Of a DNA stretch of 64,000 nt, positions 34,277-43,862 are shown piece by piece. Each line of letters opens with the position of its first letter. Position 1 is the stretch's first letter. A model generated the notes under the pieces. That model made no database searches and was not told the DNA's origin. It saw nothing but the letters and a program-made list of their open reading frames with translations. The stretch lies in the NCBI RefSeq assembly GCF_014200435.1, contig NZ_JACHBR010000002.1, forward strand, positions 362,501-426,500, read 5' to 3'. Source of the stretch: Sphaerisporangium krabiense (GTDB taxonomy: Bacteria; Actinomycetota; Actinomycetes; Streptosporangiales; Streptosporangiaceae). The position numbers and the translations under genes were made by a program.

Positions 34277-35317
34277 CTAGGCGATGGAGCCGGTCCAGTA
34301 GGCCTCGGCCTTGCGGTAGACCGCGTAGGTGTCGCTGTTGAAGTAAGGGGAGACGCCGGTGTCGAACCGGTCGTCGCCGTCGGTGTCGGAGACGCTCATC
34401 GTGATGCCGTTGAGATAGCCGGTACGGGTGTCGCTCGCGTAGTCGGTCAGCCACGAGGAACCGAGGGAACCGTCGCCGGTGAACGGGGAGTCCACGCCGA
34501 CGGGCCGGTCCGCGAGCGGGTTCGTGACGTTCATCGTGAACGTCGGTCCGGTCGAGCGTTCGAGGGTGTCGCCCGTGTAGGGCAGGCTGCCGTCGGGGTT
34601 CGGGCCGGCCGGATAGCCGAAGACGTCGACCGCGGGCGCGAGCGGCCGGTTGAACGCGAGCCCCTGGCCGCCGGTGTTGTCGGCCAGCCGTCCGGCATTG
34701 GTCAGCGTGTCCGGGGAGGAGAAGACGACACCGCTGTACACGTTGACGAAGGCGTAGTCGCGGTCGTGGTCGCGGACGTCGTCGAAATCATAGTGAGTGA
34801 CGCCCTGCTTCCCGACGTACAGGCCGAACGGGGTCGTGCCGTCGGTGTAGCCGGGGACGAAGACCCACTTGGTGAGCGGGCCGGCCGGGGCTTCGATGTC
34901 CAGCAGGCAGTGACCCGCCGTCGCGACGACGTTCCGGTAGCGCCCCTGCACGGCGGTGCCGGTGCACCAGTGCGGCTGGAGGTCACTGCCGATGAAGAAC
35001 ACCTTGCCCGAGGTGGTGGGAACCGACCCCTCCGGCGAGGACGGCCCCTCCACCGGCGGGACGGAAACCGGGGGGCCGTCCGGAACGATGTCCGTGGACA
35101 GGCGCTCCCCGTCGGCCGCCGTCCGCACGGTGTACGGCGTGGCGTTCCTCAGATTGGCGGCTCCGTCGGCGAGCCAGAACCTCGCGACCTCCTGGGCCGC
35201 CGCCGTCGTGCGGGACAACGGGACCACCAGTACGGCCGCGGCCTCCGCCGGCGCGGCGACGATGGCGGAACTCAACACGCTCAAGCCGGTGCCTAACGCG
35301 ATCAGTGCACGCCTCAA
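34277..35317 (-). CDS. Secreted trypsin-like serine endopeptidase
   Basis: 346 residues. A signal peptide (RRALIALGTGLSVLSSAIVA, APAEA cleavage) and a propeptide-like region lead to a chymotrypsin-fold protease. Catalytic triad: histidine in VVATAGHCLLD, aspartate in DHDRDYAFVNV and serine in GDGSLGSSWL. C-terminal aromatic segments (YAVYRKAEAYWTG) end the protein. The start is TTG, 6 nt after GGGAGA. It is exported and presumably degrades peptides outside the cell. It interrupts the run of biosynthetic genes and has no obvious link to them; it is common in this order of actinomycetes as a stand-alone gene. Confidence 0.83.
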   Translation of the reverse strand: MRRALIALGTGLSVLSSAIVAAPAEAAAVLVVPLSRTTAAAQEVARFWLADGAANLRNATPYTVRTAADGERLSTDIVPDGPPVSVPPVEGPSSPEGSVPTTSGKVFFIGSDLQPHWCTGTAVQGRYRNVVATAGHCLLDIEAPAGPLTKWVFVPGYTDGTTPFGLYVGKQGVTHYDFDDVRDHDRDYAFVNVYSGVVFSSPDTLTNAGRLADNTGGQGLAFNRPLAPAVDVFGYPAGPNPDGSLPYTGDTLERSTGPTFTMNVTNPLADRPVGVDSPFTGDGSLGSSWLTDYASDTRTGYLNGITMSVSDTDGDDRFDTGVSPYFNSDTYAVYRKAEAYWTGSIA

Positions 35318-35525
35318 AGTCGATCTCCCGTCCGGTTCTGGGTGCCTTCGCGCCCGGTCAGCGTGGAGAGCCGGCCGATCAACGGAAACGGCCGGCGAGC
35401 AGGGAGATCGTAACCGCGCCCGGGGCCCTCGTCCTAGATGTTTTTAGATCACGTGTTCGATACAAGTCCCCGTGGAGCGCCGACAGCCACCCGGGGGTGC
35501 CTGGTGGCTGTCGGGGGAAGGAGGG

Positions 35526-37121
<1,596 letters not shown>

Positions 37122-37198
37122 CTCAGCTCCTCGGTGGTTCAGTGGCCGTCGAGCGTCGCCGTCCGCGGATCTCCATGCTCACCCGGGCCGTGAAATAG

Positions 37199-37216
37199 GG
37201 CATCTCTCACATTGCG
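37199..37216 (-). promoter_or_regulatory. Cluster dyad motif, reverse copy (hydroxylase promoter)
   Basis: Minus strand reads CGCAATGTGAGAGATGCC, matching the 18-bp motif at the CGCAAT and GATGC arms, 78 bp before the hydroxylase GTG. Confidence 0.5.
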
Positions 37217-37245
37217 CTTCCCGGCGCTCCGGGGCCCTCGCGCAC

Positions 37246-37263
37246 CGCAATCCAGAAGATGCG
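37246..37263 (+). promoter_or_regulatory. Cluster dyad motif upstream of the second flavin monooxygenase
   Basis: CGCAATCCAGAAGATGCG, 141 bp before the ATG at 37404, followed by TCTCCCGG as the copy at 27034 is followed by GCGCTCCCGG. Confidence 0.55.
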
Positions 37264-37403
37264 TCTCCCGGGGGCGAATGCGACCGTTCAGTGGTGAGCA
37301 TCGGCGGACGGCCATTCGGCTGCGATTGTTTTACGGCTCTGCGGCGCAATTCGCCGGCTCCCCGATGGTCCGTCGGAATTCTTTTTTCCAGGAGGAAGAG
37401 AAA

Positions 37404-38588
37404 ATGGTGCTGACGACCGATGTTCCGACGCGGGAACAGATTCTCGCCCGGGTTCAGGAGACGCTCCCAACCCTGCGCAAGAACGCGGACTGGAACGAGG
37501 AGAACCGCCGCGTCCATGAGGAGTCCATCGAGGCCCTGGCCGAGGCCGGCGTCTTCAAGCTGAGGACGCCCATCCGCTACGGCGGCTACGAGTCCGACAC
37601 CCGCACCCTCGTCGACGTCGCCAGCGCGATCGGCACGGCCGACGGCTCCACCTCGTGGGTGGCGTCGGTCTTCTGGATCCCGACCTGGATGGCCTGCCTG
37701 TTCCCCGACCACGTCCAGGACGAGGTCTTCTCGACCCCCGACGTCCGCATCTGCGGCACGCTCAGCCCGACCGCCATGGCGGTCCCGGTCGACGGCGGCA
37801 TCGTCGTCAACGGCAAGTGGGGCTTCATCAGCGGCGCCCACCACAGCCAGTGGCAGGTCATCGTCACGGTCCTGGTCGCCCCCGAGGGCGAGCCGCAGCC
37901 GATGATGGCGCTGGTCCCGATGTCGGACCTTCAGGTCATCGACGACTGGCACACCTCCGGCCTCAAGGCCACCGGCAGCGTCAGCACGGCCGCCCAGGAC
38001 CTGTTCATCCCCGCGGACCGCGTGCTGCACATCGGCCAGGTCCTGACGGGCCTGGGCGTCTCGGCGGCCAACGCCACCAGCGCGATCTACAACGCCCCGC
38101 TGCTCCCGGTCGCCTCGGCCTCCTCGGTCGGCGCGCTGCTGGGCATGGCCAGGGGCGCGCGGGCCGCGTTCTTCGAGCGCCTGCCCGAGCGCAAGATCAC
38201 CTACACTGGCTACACCAGCCAGGCCGAGGCCCCGCTGACCCACCTGCAGGTCGCGGACGCCGAGATGAAGATCGACGAGGCGGAGTTCCACGCGCACCGC
38301 CTCGCCTCCCTGGTGGACGCCAAGGCCGCCGAGGCCGCGCAGTGGACGATGGAGCAGCGGGTCAAGGCCCGCGCCGACATGGGCGCGGTCGTCCGGCTGG
38401 CCAAGGAGGCCGTGGAGATCTACGCCTCCGCCAGCGGTGGCTCCTCCATCTACAGCCACCAGCCGATCCAGCGGTTCGCCCGCGACGTGCAGGCCGTGAA
38501 CCTGCACGCGCTGATGCACCCGAACACCAACGCCGAGCTGTACGGCCGCCTGCTGTGCGGGCTCCAGCCCAACACTCTCTACGTCTGA
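37404..38588 (+). CDS. Second acyl-CoA-dehydrogenase-fold flavin monooxygenase
   Basis: 394 residues, distant paralogue of the gene at 25598. Landmarks: LAEAGVFKLRTPIRYGGYES near 48, SAIGTADGSTSWVASVFWIP near 77, CGTLSPTAMAVPVDGGIVVN near 110, IDDWHTSGLKATGSVSTAAQ near 175 and YASASGGSSIYSHQPIQRFA near 340. The HTSGLKATGS segment and the C-terminal GGSSIY...PIQRFARD are those of two-component aromatic hydroxylases and related N- or S-oxygenases. It needs reduced flavin from another protein. AGGAGGA is 7 nt before the ATG. An SgcJ-like gene follows 86 bp downstream, so the two are likely one unit. Confidence 0.82.
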   Translation: MVLTTDVPTREQILARVQETLPTLRKNADWNEENRRVHEESIEALAEAGVFKLRTPIRYGGYESDTRTLVDVASAIGTADGSTSWVASVFWIPTWMACLFPDHVQDEVFSTPDVRICGTLSPTAMAVPVDGGIVVNGKWGFISGAHHSQWQVIVTVLVAPEGEPQPMMALVPMSDLQVIDDWHTSGLKATGSVSTAAQDLFIPADRVLHIGQVLTGLGVSAANATSAIYNAPLLPVASASSVGALLGMARGARAAFFERLPERKITYTGYTSQAEAPLTHLQVADAEMKIDEAEFHAHRLASLVDAKAAEAAQWTMEQRVKARADMGAVVRLAKEAVEIYASASGGSSIYSHQPIQRFARDVQAVNLHALMHPNTNAELYGRLLCGLQPNTLYV

Positions 38589-38594
38589 CCGCCG

Positions 38595-38628
38595 GCCGGG
38601 AACGGCGGCCACGCCCGCCGTCCCCGGC
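38595..38628 (+). terminator. Hairpin between monooxygenase and SgcJ-like genes
   Basis: GCCGGGAACGGCGG pairs with CCGCCGTCCCCGGC with one mismatch, followed by TTTCCC. Being inside a likely operon, it may be a partial terminator or mRNA-stability hairpin. Confidence 0.45.
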
Positions 38629-38674
38629 TTTCCCGGCATCTCCGTTCAGGGAATCCACCGAAAGGGCTTGAGTC

Positions 38675-39082
38675 ATGGCCACACCCACCGCCGAACTGGA
38701 GAAGGCGGCCGTCGCCGCCGTCCCGTTCCGTATCGTCACCGCCTGGGCCCGTCAGGACGCCAAGGCGTTCGCCAACGTCTTCACGCCGGACGGGACCATG
38801 ATCCTTCCCGGCTCCTACAACAAGGGCACGGCGGAGATCGAGGCGTTCATGGCGGACGCGTTCAAGAACAAGTACAAGGGCACCACGGTCACCGGCACGC
38901 CCCTTGACCTGCGGTTCCTCACGCCCGACACCGCGGTGATCACTACCGGGGGCGGCGTGCTGTCGCCGGGGGAGACCGTCGTCTCGGACAAGGAGGCCAT
39001 CCGGGCGACCTGGGTGATCACCCGGTACGAGGGTGACTGGAAGCTCGCCGCCTACCAGAACTGCTCCCGCGACGAGGTCTGA
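38675..39082 (+). CDS. SgcJ/EcaC-family NTF2-like protein
   Basis: 135 residues: [79 protein letters not shown] and [20 protein letters not shown]. This is the SnoaL-like fold of the SgcJ/EcaC group, named after a conserved protein of the C-1027 locus whose chemistry is not settled. Its presence beside the aminomutase, PCP and hydroxylase genes strengthens the likeness to enediyne side-chain loci, although the family also occurs widely. AAAGGG precedes the ATG. Confidence 0.8.
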   Translation: MATPTAELEKAAVAAVPFRIVTAWARQDAKAFANVFTPDGTMILPGSYNKGTAEIEAFMADAFKNKYKGTTVTGTPLDLRFLTPDTAVITTGGGVLSPGETVVSDKEAIRATWVITRYEGDWKLAAYQNCSRDEV

Positions 39083-39536
39083 TCCGCCGCGGGCGCCCGA
39101 CGGACATCGGCCCGGCGCCGCCGCCCGTGACCGGGGAGACCCGGCCGCGGGCGCGCGCCGGGCCGGTGGTACGTCCCCCGCGCGCCGGGCACGGCGCGGC
39201 GCGCTTTTCATTTCCCTGTGCGGCGGGCGCGCCGTACGAGATCGATCACACCGCGGCCACGGGGACTCCCGCGCGGGAGAAATGCCCGGCCACGGGATTT
39301 CTTCCATGTTGCTGGATGGGTCCTTACTTGTTGACGTGCGCTTTCGCGGGCGTGGAGCATTGGTGGTGTGCCAGTGCCTTGCGTGGTCCGCGGCACGTGC
39401 CGGGTGCTGGACGCCGGGCGAATCGGTCGCGCGGTCCGGTCGGCGGCACGAACCTTCCGGCGGCGGCAGGGGGCCGCGAGCCGAAGGGCCCGCCGCCGGG
39501 CCCTTCCCATGTCCGGACCGTCGCGAGGAGTGACTG
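39083..39536. other. Intergenic region before the YcaO-like gene
   Basis: About 450 bases with no supported gene. The frames open here lack ribosome sites. It contains a TTGACG hexamer near 39328 without a clear -10 partner and a 10-bp hairpin at 39483-39506. No copy of the 18-bp cluster motif was found. Confidence 0.5.
39483..39506 (+). terminator. Hairpin upstream of the YcaO-like gene
   Basis: GAAGGGCCCG (39483-39492) and CGGGCCCTTC (39497-39506) with a CCGC tetraloop. It could end the preceding monooxygenase-SgcJ transcript or act in the leader of the next gene, whose ATG is 31 bp further on. Confidence 0.5.
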
Positions 39537-40664
39537 ATGGCGCCCATTCCCGACAGCCCGCGATCGGCGATCTCGGCGTCGCGGCCGCCGGTCCACTCGG
39601 GCGACGTGCACGCCGCGCGCGGCAGGGACGTCAGGGACGACACCGAGGTCACGACAAGCGCGGATCGCGCAGAGCGCACAGAGCACACGGAGGGCACGGA
39701 GGGCACGGAGGGCACCGCCGAGGTGCTCGGCGGTGAGGTGCACCTGGCGTACGCGCGGCGCGCCGCCTCGGGCCTCGTGACCGTGGCCGCCGGCTTCACC
39801 CCGCGCGCCGCCCGCGCCCGCGCCGAGAGGCGGGCCACCGCCCTGGACGCGCTGCACGCCATCCCCGGCTCCCGGCCCGACCCGGACGACGACGTCAGGG
39901 AACTGAGCCTGGCCGACTTCATGCCCGAGCCGCCGGCCGACATCGAGGCGCGGGTCGCCGGCATCGGCCTGCTGAGCGGCGACCGCTACGCGCTGCCCGC
40001 CGAGATCGTGTGGCTGGGCGACAGGGACGGCCGCGTCGAGCCGACCGCGGTCGGCGTGCCGGACGACGGCGAGGACGGCGCGATCGCCGACCTGCTCGCG
40101 CACGACATGGTGACCCGCTGGTGGACGAGCCCGCGCGCGCCGCTGCTGCGCGTCTCGGAGCACCTGGCGCGCCTGATCCCGGAGGGCGCCGCCGCGGCGG
40201 CGTCGTTGCTGGGACTGCGGGTCTCGGTGTTCCTGCTGCCAGGACCGGACTTCCAGATCGCGGTGGCGGGGGTGAGCGGCGACGGCGCCACGATCGCCGC
40301 CGCGGCGGCGCGCACGGCGCGCGCCGCGGTGGAGGAGGCGTTCCTGCGCGCGATCGCCGCGCGGGCGCAGCCGTGGAGCACCTTGCCCGTGGCGGACTCG
40401 CTGCGCAGGCTCACGGTGTGGCACCGCGAGAACGACTACCTGGCGTATCTGGAATGGTCGGCGCTGGAGGCCGACCCGGCGGCGGTCGAGGCGATGGGCG
40501 TGGGCGTCGCGTCGCCGAGCTGGGCGGAGATCGCCACGCGCCGGTTCGGGCACGAGCCGGTCCTGGTGACGGCGTTCGGCCACGCCGTGAAGGTGGTCTG
40601 CCCGGGAGCGGCCTGCTACCGCACCGCCCCGCCGGGCACCCCGCTGCCCTGTCCGGTGCCGTAG
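39537..40664 (+). CDS. YcaO-like domain protein (divergent)
   Basis: 375 residues. A Ser/Thr/Glu-rich N-terminal 55 residues contain three direct repeats of EGT. Then VTVAAGFTPRAARARAERRA near 85, DGAIADLLAHDMVTRWWTSP near 180, LLGLRVSVFLLPGPDFQIAV near 225, AAAARTARAAVEEAFLRAIA near 265 and RRLTVWHRENDYLAYLEWSA near 295. The order and spacing resemble YcaO proteins (repeat allocation of A-T-x-E-A-R, E-R-D-A-x-x-W-W and a C-terminal half), but the glutamate-rich ATP-binding motifs are weak, so activity is uncertain. YcaO enzymes activate backbone amides to form azolines, thioamides or amidines. GAGGAG precedes the ATG. Confidence 0.55.
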   Translation: MAPIPDSPRSAISASRPPVHSGDVHAARGRDVRDDTEVTTSADRAERTEHTEGTEGTEGTAEVLGGEVHLAYARRAASGLVTVAAGFTPRAARARAERRATALDALHAIPGSRPDPDDDVRELSLADFMPEPPADIEARVAGIGLLSGDRYALPAEIVWLGDRDGRVEPTAVGVPDDGEDGAIADLLAHDMVTRWWTSPRAPLLRVSEHLARLIPEGAAAAASLLGLRVSVFLLPGPDFQIAVAGVSGDGATIAAAAARTARAAVEEAFLRAIAARAQPWSTLPVADSLRRLTVWHRENDYLAYLEWSALEADPAAVEAMGVGVASPSWAEIATRRFGHEPVLVTAFGHAVKVVCPGAACYRTAPPGTPLPCPVP

Positions 40665-40753
40665 GAGCCGCCCGGCCCGGTGCCGTGGGACGCCGAGCCC
40701 GCAGGCGGGAGGCGGCGGGAAGAGGCGGGGTCAGAGCCCGGGCGAGAGGCGGG

Positions 40754-41230
40754 TCAGGGCTGGGCGGGCCGGTCGCGGTCGTGGACCAGGCGCCACAGCA
40801 GGGTGTTGAGCCGGGCGCGCTCGTCGGCGTCCAGCGGCGCCAGGAAACCGTCCAGGGCGTTCAGCATGACCGGGGCCAGCTCGTCGTGCAGCAGGGCCTG
40901 GCCTTCGCCGGTGAGTCCGATCGCGTACTTGCGCCGGTCGTCGGGGTTGCGGGCGCGTTGCACCAGGCCGAGCCTTTCCAGGCCGTCCACGACGCTGACC
41001 ATTGTGGTCCTGTCGATTCCGTGAATGCGGGCCAGTTGCTGCTGGGACTGCGGGCCCATTGAATCGATGGCCGCGAGCACGATGAAATCCTTGGCGCGCA
41101 GGCCGAAGGGCTCGACCGCCGTTTCCAGGATGTCGCTGAAAAGATCGTCGGCCTTGCTCAGCAGAACGCTCGTGGAACTGGACAGGAAGGCCGGGAGGAG
41201 GACATCGGCATGCGGGGAATCAGCGCTCAC
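40754..41230 (-). CDS. MarR family transcriptional regulator
   Basis: 158 residues. The winged HTH runs from FIVLAAIDSMGPQSQQQLAR through IHGIDRTTMVSVVDGLERLG to LVQRARNPDDRRKYAIGLTG (residues 45-105), flanked by the dimerisation helices. The DDRRKYAI wing is classic MarR. GTG 41230 follows GGAAGG at 7 nt, which I prefer to a start 46 codons upstream. It is divergent from a 52-residue peptide gene and a second MarR gene, and a short palindrome lies between. Phenolic compounds are common MarR ligands, so it may sense a pathway aromatic. Confidence 0.85.
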   Translation of the reverse strand: MSADSPHADVLLPAFLSSSTSVLLSKADDLFSDILETAVEPFGLRAKDFIVLAAIDSMGPQSQQQLARIHGIDRTTMVSVVDGLERLGLVQRARNPDDRRKYAIGLTGEGQALLHDELAPVMLNALDGFLAPLDADERARLNTLLWRLVHDRDRPAQP

Positions 41231-41307
41231 GTGAATGCCTTCCGTGGGGAACTGTCCGGAAATGCGTGGCATGCCGTTATTGCTACGCCGCCATATGGCA
41301 AGAGTGT

Positions 41308-41323
41308 CACATGTGCTCATGTG
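41308..41323. promoter_or_regulatory. Candidate MarR operator
   Basis: CACATG-TGCT-CATGTG, a palindrome of two 6-bp arms centred between the divergent MarR gene (start 41230) and the 52-residue peptide gene (start 41456). A TTGACA hexamer lies downstream at 41362-41367. Confidence 0.5.
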
Positions 41324-41455
41324 CGACGCAACAGCGGGAGACAAACCGTCAGGATCACTGATTGACAAGTTTGCTGATGATCTGCCAAGCTACCTATTGG
41401 CGAGGGTCGAAGCGCCTTGCCCGGTGTTCACCGCCGTGTGGCGAGGAGGGTTCCC

Positions 41456-41614
41456 ATGTCCGAAGACGGGCGCGGCGGCCCCGACGCCGGCACCACCTGG
41501 GACGAGCTGAGCGCCATCTGGGAAGAGGTGCGCGACATCGTGTCGGCGTGGGAGCAGTCCCAGCCGTCCGCGAGCGCGTGGGCCAAGCCGCCCCTGGGTC
41601 CCGAGGTCCTGTGA
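41456..41614 (+). CDS. 52-residue acidic peptide with GTTWD motif
   Basis: GAGGAGGG lies 5 nt before the ATG, and the stop is 13 nt before the next MarR gene with its own strong ribosome site, so it is very probably translated. The peptide has an acidic first half (AGTTWDELSAIWEEVRDIVS) and a Ser/Pro/Ala-rich tail (QSQPSASAWAKPPLGPEVL). GTTWD recurs in the two small proteins at 43213 and 50643. It has no cysteine. It could be a regulator-linked small protein or, given the nearby YcaO-like gene, a RiPP precursor; neither is shown by the sequence alone. Confidence 0.6.
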   Translation: MSEDGRGGPDAGTTWDELSAIWEEVRDIVSAWEQSQPSASAWAKPPLGPEVL

Positions 41615-41627
41615 AGGAGGGGAAGGC

Positions 41628-42104
41628 ATGGGCGGAACCCGGCGCGAGCCCGCGCCGGCCGCGCCGTTGCTCGCCGAGTCCACGGCCTGGCTGCTGAACG
41701 GCGCCGCGCGCGAGGTCACGCTGAGGTTCGAACGGGCGCTGCGCGGCGACGAGCTGCGCTGGCGCGACTACGGCGTGCTCGGCGTTCTGGAGGCCGCGGG
41801 CTCGCTGTCCCAGCAGGAGATCGGACGGCGCCTCGGCGTCGACCGCTCCACCATGGTGCACATCATCGACGTCCTGGAAGGGCGCGGGCTGGTGGCGCGC
41901 GGGCGCGACCGCGCCGACCGCAGGGCCTACGCCATCGAGCTCACCGAGGCCGGGCGCGCGTTCCTGCGCGACACGCTGCATCCCCTGACCGCCGAGGTCC
42001 ACGAGGAGCTGATCGGCGGGCTCTCGGCCGAGGACCGCGCGCACCTGGACCGCATCCTCGCGCTGCTCGCCTCGCCCGGCGCGGGCGAGGAGCGCACGAT
42101 GTGA
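41628..42104 (+). CDS. MarR family transcriptional regulator
   Basis: 158 residues. Winged HTH: YGVLGVLEAAGSLSQQEIGR then RLGVDRSTMVHIIDVLEGRG and LVARGRDRADRRAYAIELTE (residues 47-107). A second MarR protein, distantly similar to the one encoded at 40754. GAAGGAGGGG precedes the ATG, and the gene is 13 bp after the 52-residue peptide gene, so the two form an operon. The usual C-terminal dimer helix is present and the length is normal. Ligand unknown. Confidence 0.85.
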   Translation: MGGTRREPAPAAPLLAESTAWLLNGAAREVTLRFERALRGDELRWRDYGVLGVLEAAGSLSQQEIGRRLGVDRSTMVHIIDVLEGRGLVARGRDRADRRAYAIELTEAGRAFLRDTLHPLTAEVHEELIGGLSAEDRAHLDRILALLASPGAGEERTM

Positions 42105-42216
42105 TGGTATACGAACCATCTGATGTCTGATAATTTGTGATTACACATATCCTGGGGAGGCGGGGCGGGAACCCCGGCGTCCACCCCGGGTGAGGTACAT
42201 GGCCAGGAGGCGCGCC

Positions 42217-43203
42217 ATGGACGTTTCCGTGATCGGGCTCACCGATGAGGCGGTGGAGGTCTATCGCTACTTCCTGCGAAACCCGGGCGCCGGCGTCGGC
42301 TCGATCCGGCAGGGCCTCGACCTCGACCCCGACAGCGTCGAGGCCGCCATCGACACGCTGGCCAACCTGCAGTTGATCGACCTCGCCGACCGCCACCGGG
42401 TGGTCGCCACCGAGCCCCGCATCGGCATCGAGCGACTCATCGAGGAACGCCTCAACGAGCTGAACACCGCGATCCGCCGCGTGCTCGCGGCCCGCGACGC
42501 CATCGCCGCCTTCGTCGAGGACCAGCGGCACGGCGAGAACGCCACCTCCATGCTCGACATCGAGCGCGTGGAGGGCCTGGACCGGGTCCGCCAGCGGCTG
42601 GACGACCTGGGCTTCTTCTCCTACCGGGAGACCCTGTGCCTGCACCCGGGCGGGCCGCTGTCGCCCGGGGCCATCGAGACCGCGCTGCCCCTGGACACCC
42701 GGTCCCTGCGGCGCGGCCTCGCGGTCAAGGCGGTGTACCACCCCAAGGCCCTGGACGACCCGCTGATGTCCGCGTACCTGCGTGACGTCGTGGGCCTCGG
42801 CGGCCAGATCCGCATCACCGAGGACCCCATGGACCGTATGGTGATCTTCGACCGCAGCGTCGCGGTCGTGCCGATCCACCCCAAGGAGAGCGCCAGGGGA
42901 GCCCTGCTGGTCCGCGAGGCCGGCCTGGTCTCCCAGCTCGTCACCTACTTCGACGGCGTCTGGGACGCCGCCGTCGACTTCCGCGAGTTCACCGAGCCCA
43001 CCACCGACGGGCCGCTCCTCTCCGACCTCGAACGCCGGGTGCTCGCCGTGATGGCGACGGCGGACAAGGACGAGATCGCGGCCCGCGAGATCGACGTCTC
43101 GGTGCGCACCTACCGGCGCTACGTCGCCGACCTGATGGCCAGGCTCGGCGCCGTCAACCGTTTCCAGGCCGCGCTGCGCGCCAAAGAGGAGAACTGGATC
43201 TGA
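42217..43203 (+). CDS. TrmB-like N-terminal HTH plus C-terminal LuxR-type HTH regulator
   Basis: 328 residues. The N-terminus (LTDEAVEVYRYFLRNPGAGV to LANLQLIDLADRHRVVATEP) is a winged HTH of the TrmB kind followed by a helix rich in Glu/Arg. A central alpha/beta ligand-like domain (VKAVYHPKALDDPLMSAYLR, VIFDRSVAVVPIHP) is followed by a C-terminal HTH (LSDLERRVLAVMATADKDEI to VSVRTYRRYVADLMARLGAV) of LuxR/GerE type. Such proteins are pathway-specific regulators in actinomycete biosynthetic clusters. AGGAGG at 7 nt supports ATG 42217 over the earlier GTG. It is a good candidate to bind one of the repeated cluster motifs. Confidence 0.83.
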   Translation: MDVSVIGLTDEAVEVYRYFLRNPGAGVGSIRQGLDLDPDSVEAAIDTLANLQLIDLADRHRVVATEPRIGIERLIEERLNELNTAIRRVLAARDAIAAFVEDQRHGENATSMLDIERVEGLDRVRQRLDDLGFFSYRETLCLHPGGPLSPGAIETALPLDTRSLRRGLAVKAVYHPKALDDPLMSAYLRDVVGLGGQIRITEDPMDRMVIFDRSVAVVPIHPKESARGALLVREAGLVSQLVTYFDGVWDAAVDFREFTEPTTDGPLLSDLERRVLAVMATADKDEIAAREIDVSVRTYRRYVADLMARLGAVNRFQAALRAKEENWI

Positions 43204-43212
43204 GCCCCCGGC

Positions 43213-43614
43213 TCACACCTGTGGAGACAAGGTCCGGCACGCCGCCACCTCCCACTCGCCGACCTCCGGATTGGTGAGCACGGCGGCCACTTCCTCGCGA
43301 ATTCGCGCCGCCGGGAGCACGTCGGCGTACACGCGAAGCGCCATTCCCTCGCCCGTCTGCTGCAGGTCCTTGCGCCAGTTCCGCGGCAGCAGCGAGAGAA
43401 TTCTGATTCCCGCGACCAGGGAATTGGGCGCGGCGTTTCCGTCCCTGCGGCGAATCGCCAGCTCGACCAGGATCGGCGCGTGCCCGGCGCCGTCGTCCTC
43501 CGCGGGGGAGGGCATGGAGTCCCAGGTCGTGCCGGGTACGGTGGCGGTCCGTGCGCTGCCCTCACCGGTGCCGGAGGGCGCGCTGACGGTTGGCGGAATT
43601 TTCGTGGGCGTCAT
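43213..43614 (-). CDS. Small cluster protein 1 (GTTWD leader fused to 85-residue domain)
   Basis: 133 residues, family not recognised. Residues 1-32 (MTPTKIPPTVSAPSGTGEGS, ending VPGTTWD) correspond to the separate 32-residue peptide at 50643. From about 48 on (ILVELAIRR, GIRILSLLPRNWRKDL, VLTNPEVGEWEVAAC) it corresponds to the 85-residue protein at 50374. The domain has a beta-alpha-beta look with a conserved LLP-x-x-WRKDL core. Paired palindromes also present upstream of the other copy lie about 90-120 bp before the start. It converges with the TrmB-like regulator gene. Confidence 0.65.
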   Translation of the reverse strand: MTPTKIPPTVSAPSGTGEGSARTATVPGTTWDSMPSPAEDDGAGHAPILVELAIRRRDGNAAPNSLVAGIRILSLLPRNWRKDLQQTGEGMALRVYADVLPAARIREEVAAVLTNPEVGEWEVAACRTLSPQV

Positions 43615-43700
43615 TTCCCGATCCGTTTTCTGCGTGTGCGATGCCGGTTCTCATACGACAACTTTGGGGGGTCGGGGACCGCCCGGCCACCCGCTGCACG

Positions 43701-43736
43701 GGCAGCAAGTTGCCTGCCCCATAGCAGCTTGCTGCC
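43701..43736 (-). promoter_or_regulatory. Paired palindromic operator, copy 1
   Basis: GGCAGCAAGTTGC (43701-43713), a 10-nt spacer, then GCAGCTTGCTGCC (43724-43736). Each half is itself a palindrome of type GCAGC-WW-GYTGC with centres 22 bp apart. The same arrangement occurs at 50851-50885, in both cases upstream of a GTTWD small-protein gene. Confidence 0.7.
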
Positions 43737-43794
43737 ATGGAGGACCACTTGCGCCGTGGTTTCGAAAGGCGGTCGCGCCGCGTCCCGGGCGATC

Positions 43795-43812
43795 AGCACA
43801 CTCGGAGATGCG
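43795..43812 (+). promoter_or_regulatory. Partial cluster dyad motif upstream of the epimerase gene
   Basis: AGCACACTCGGAGATGCG keeps the full GAGATGCG right half and part of the left half of the 18-bp motif. It lies 51 bp before the epimerase ATG. Confidence 0.35.
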
Positions 43813-43862
43813 AGCCGGGAGCGCCAGGCATTTCACTGGTCTGGATCAGAGGAGATGATCTG

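Noticed and set aside
39127..39537. Cys-rich peptide gene upstream of the YcaO-like gene (possible RiPP precursor)
   Set aside because: No ribosome site, unusual composition and an overlapping hairpin; codon usage does not look coding.
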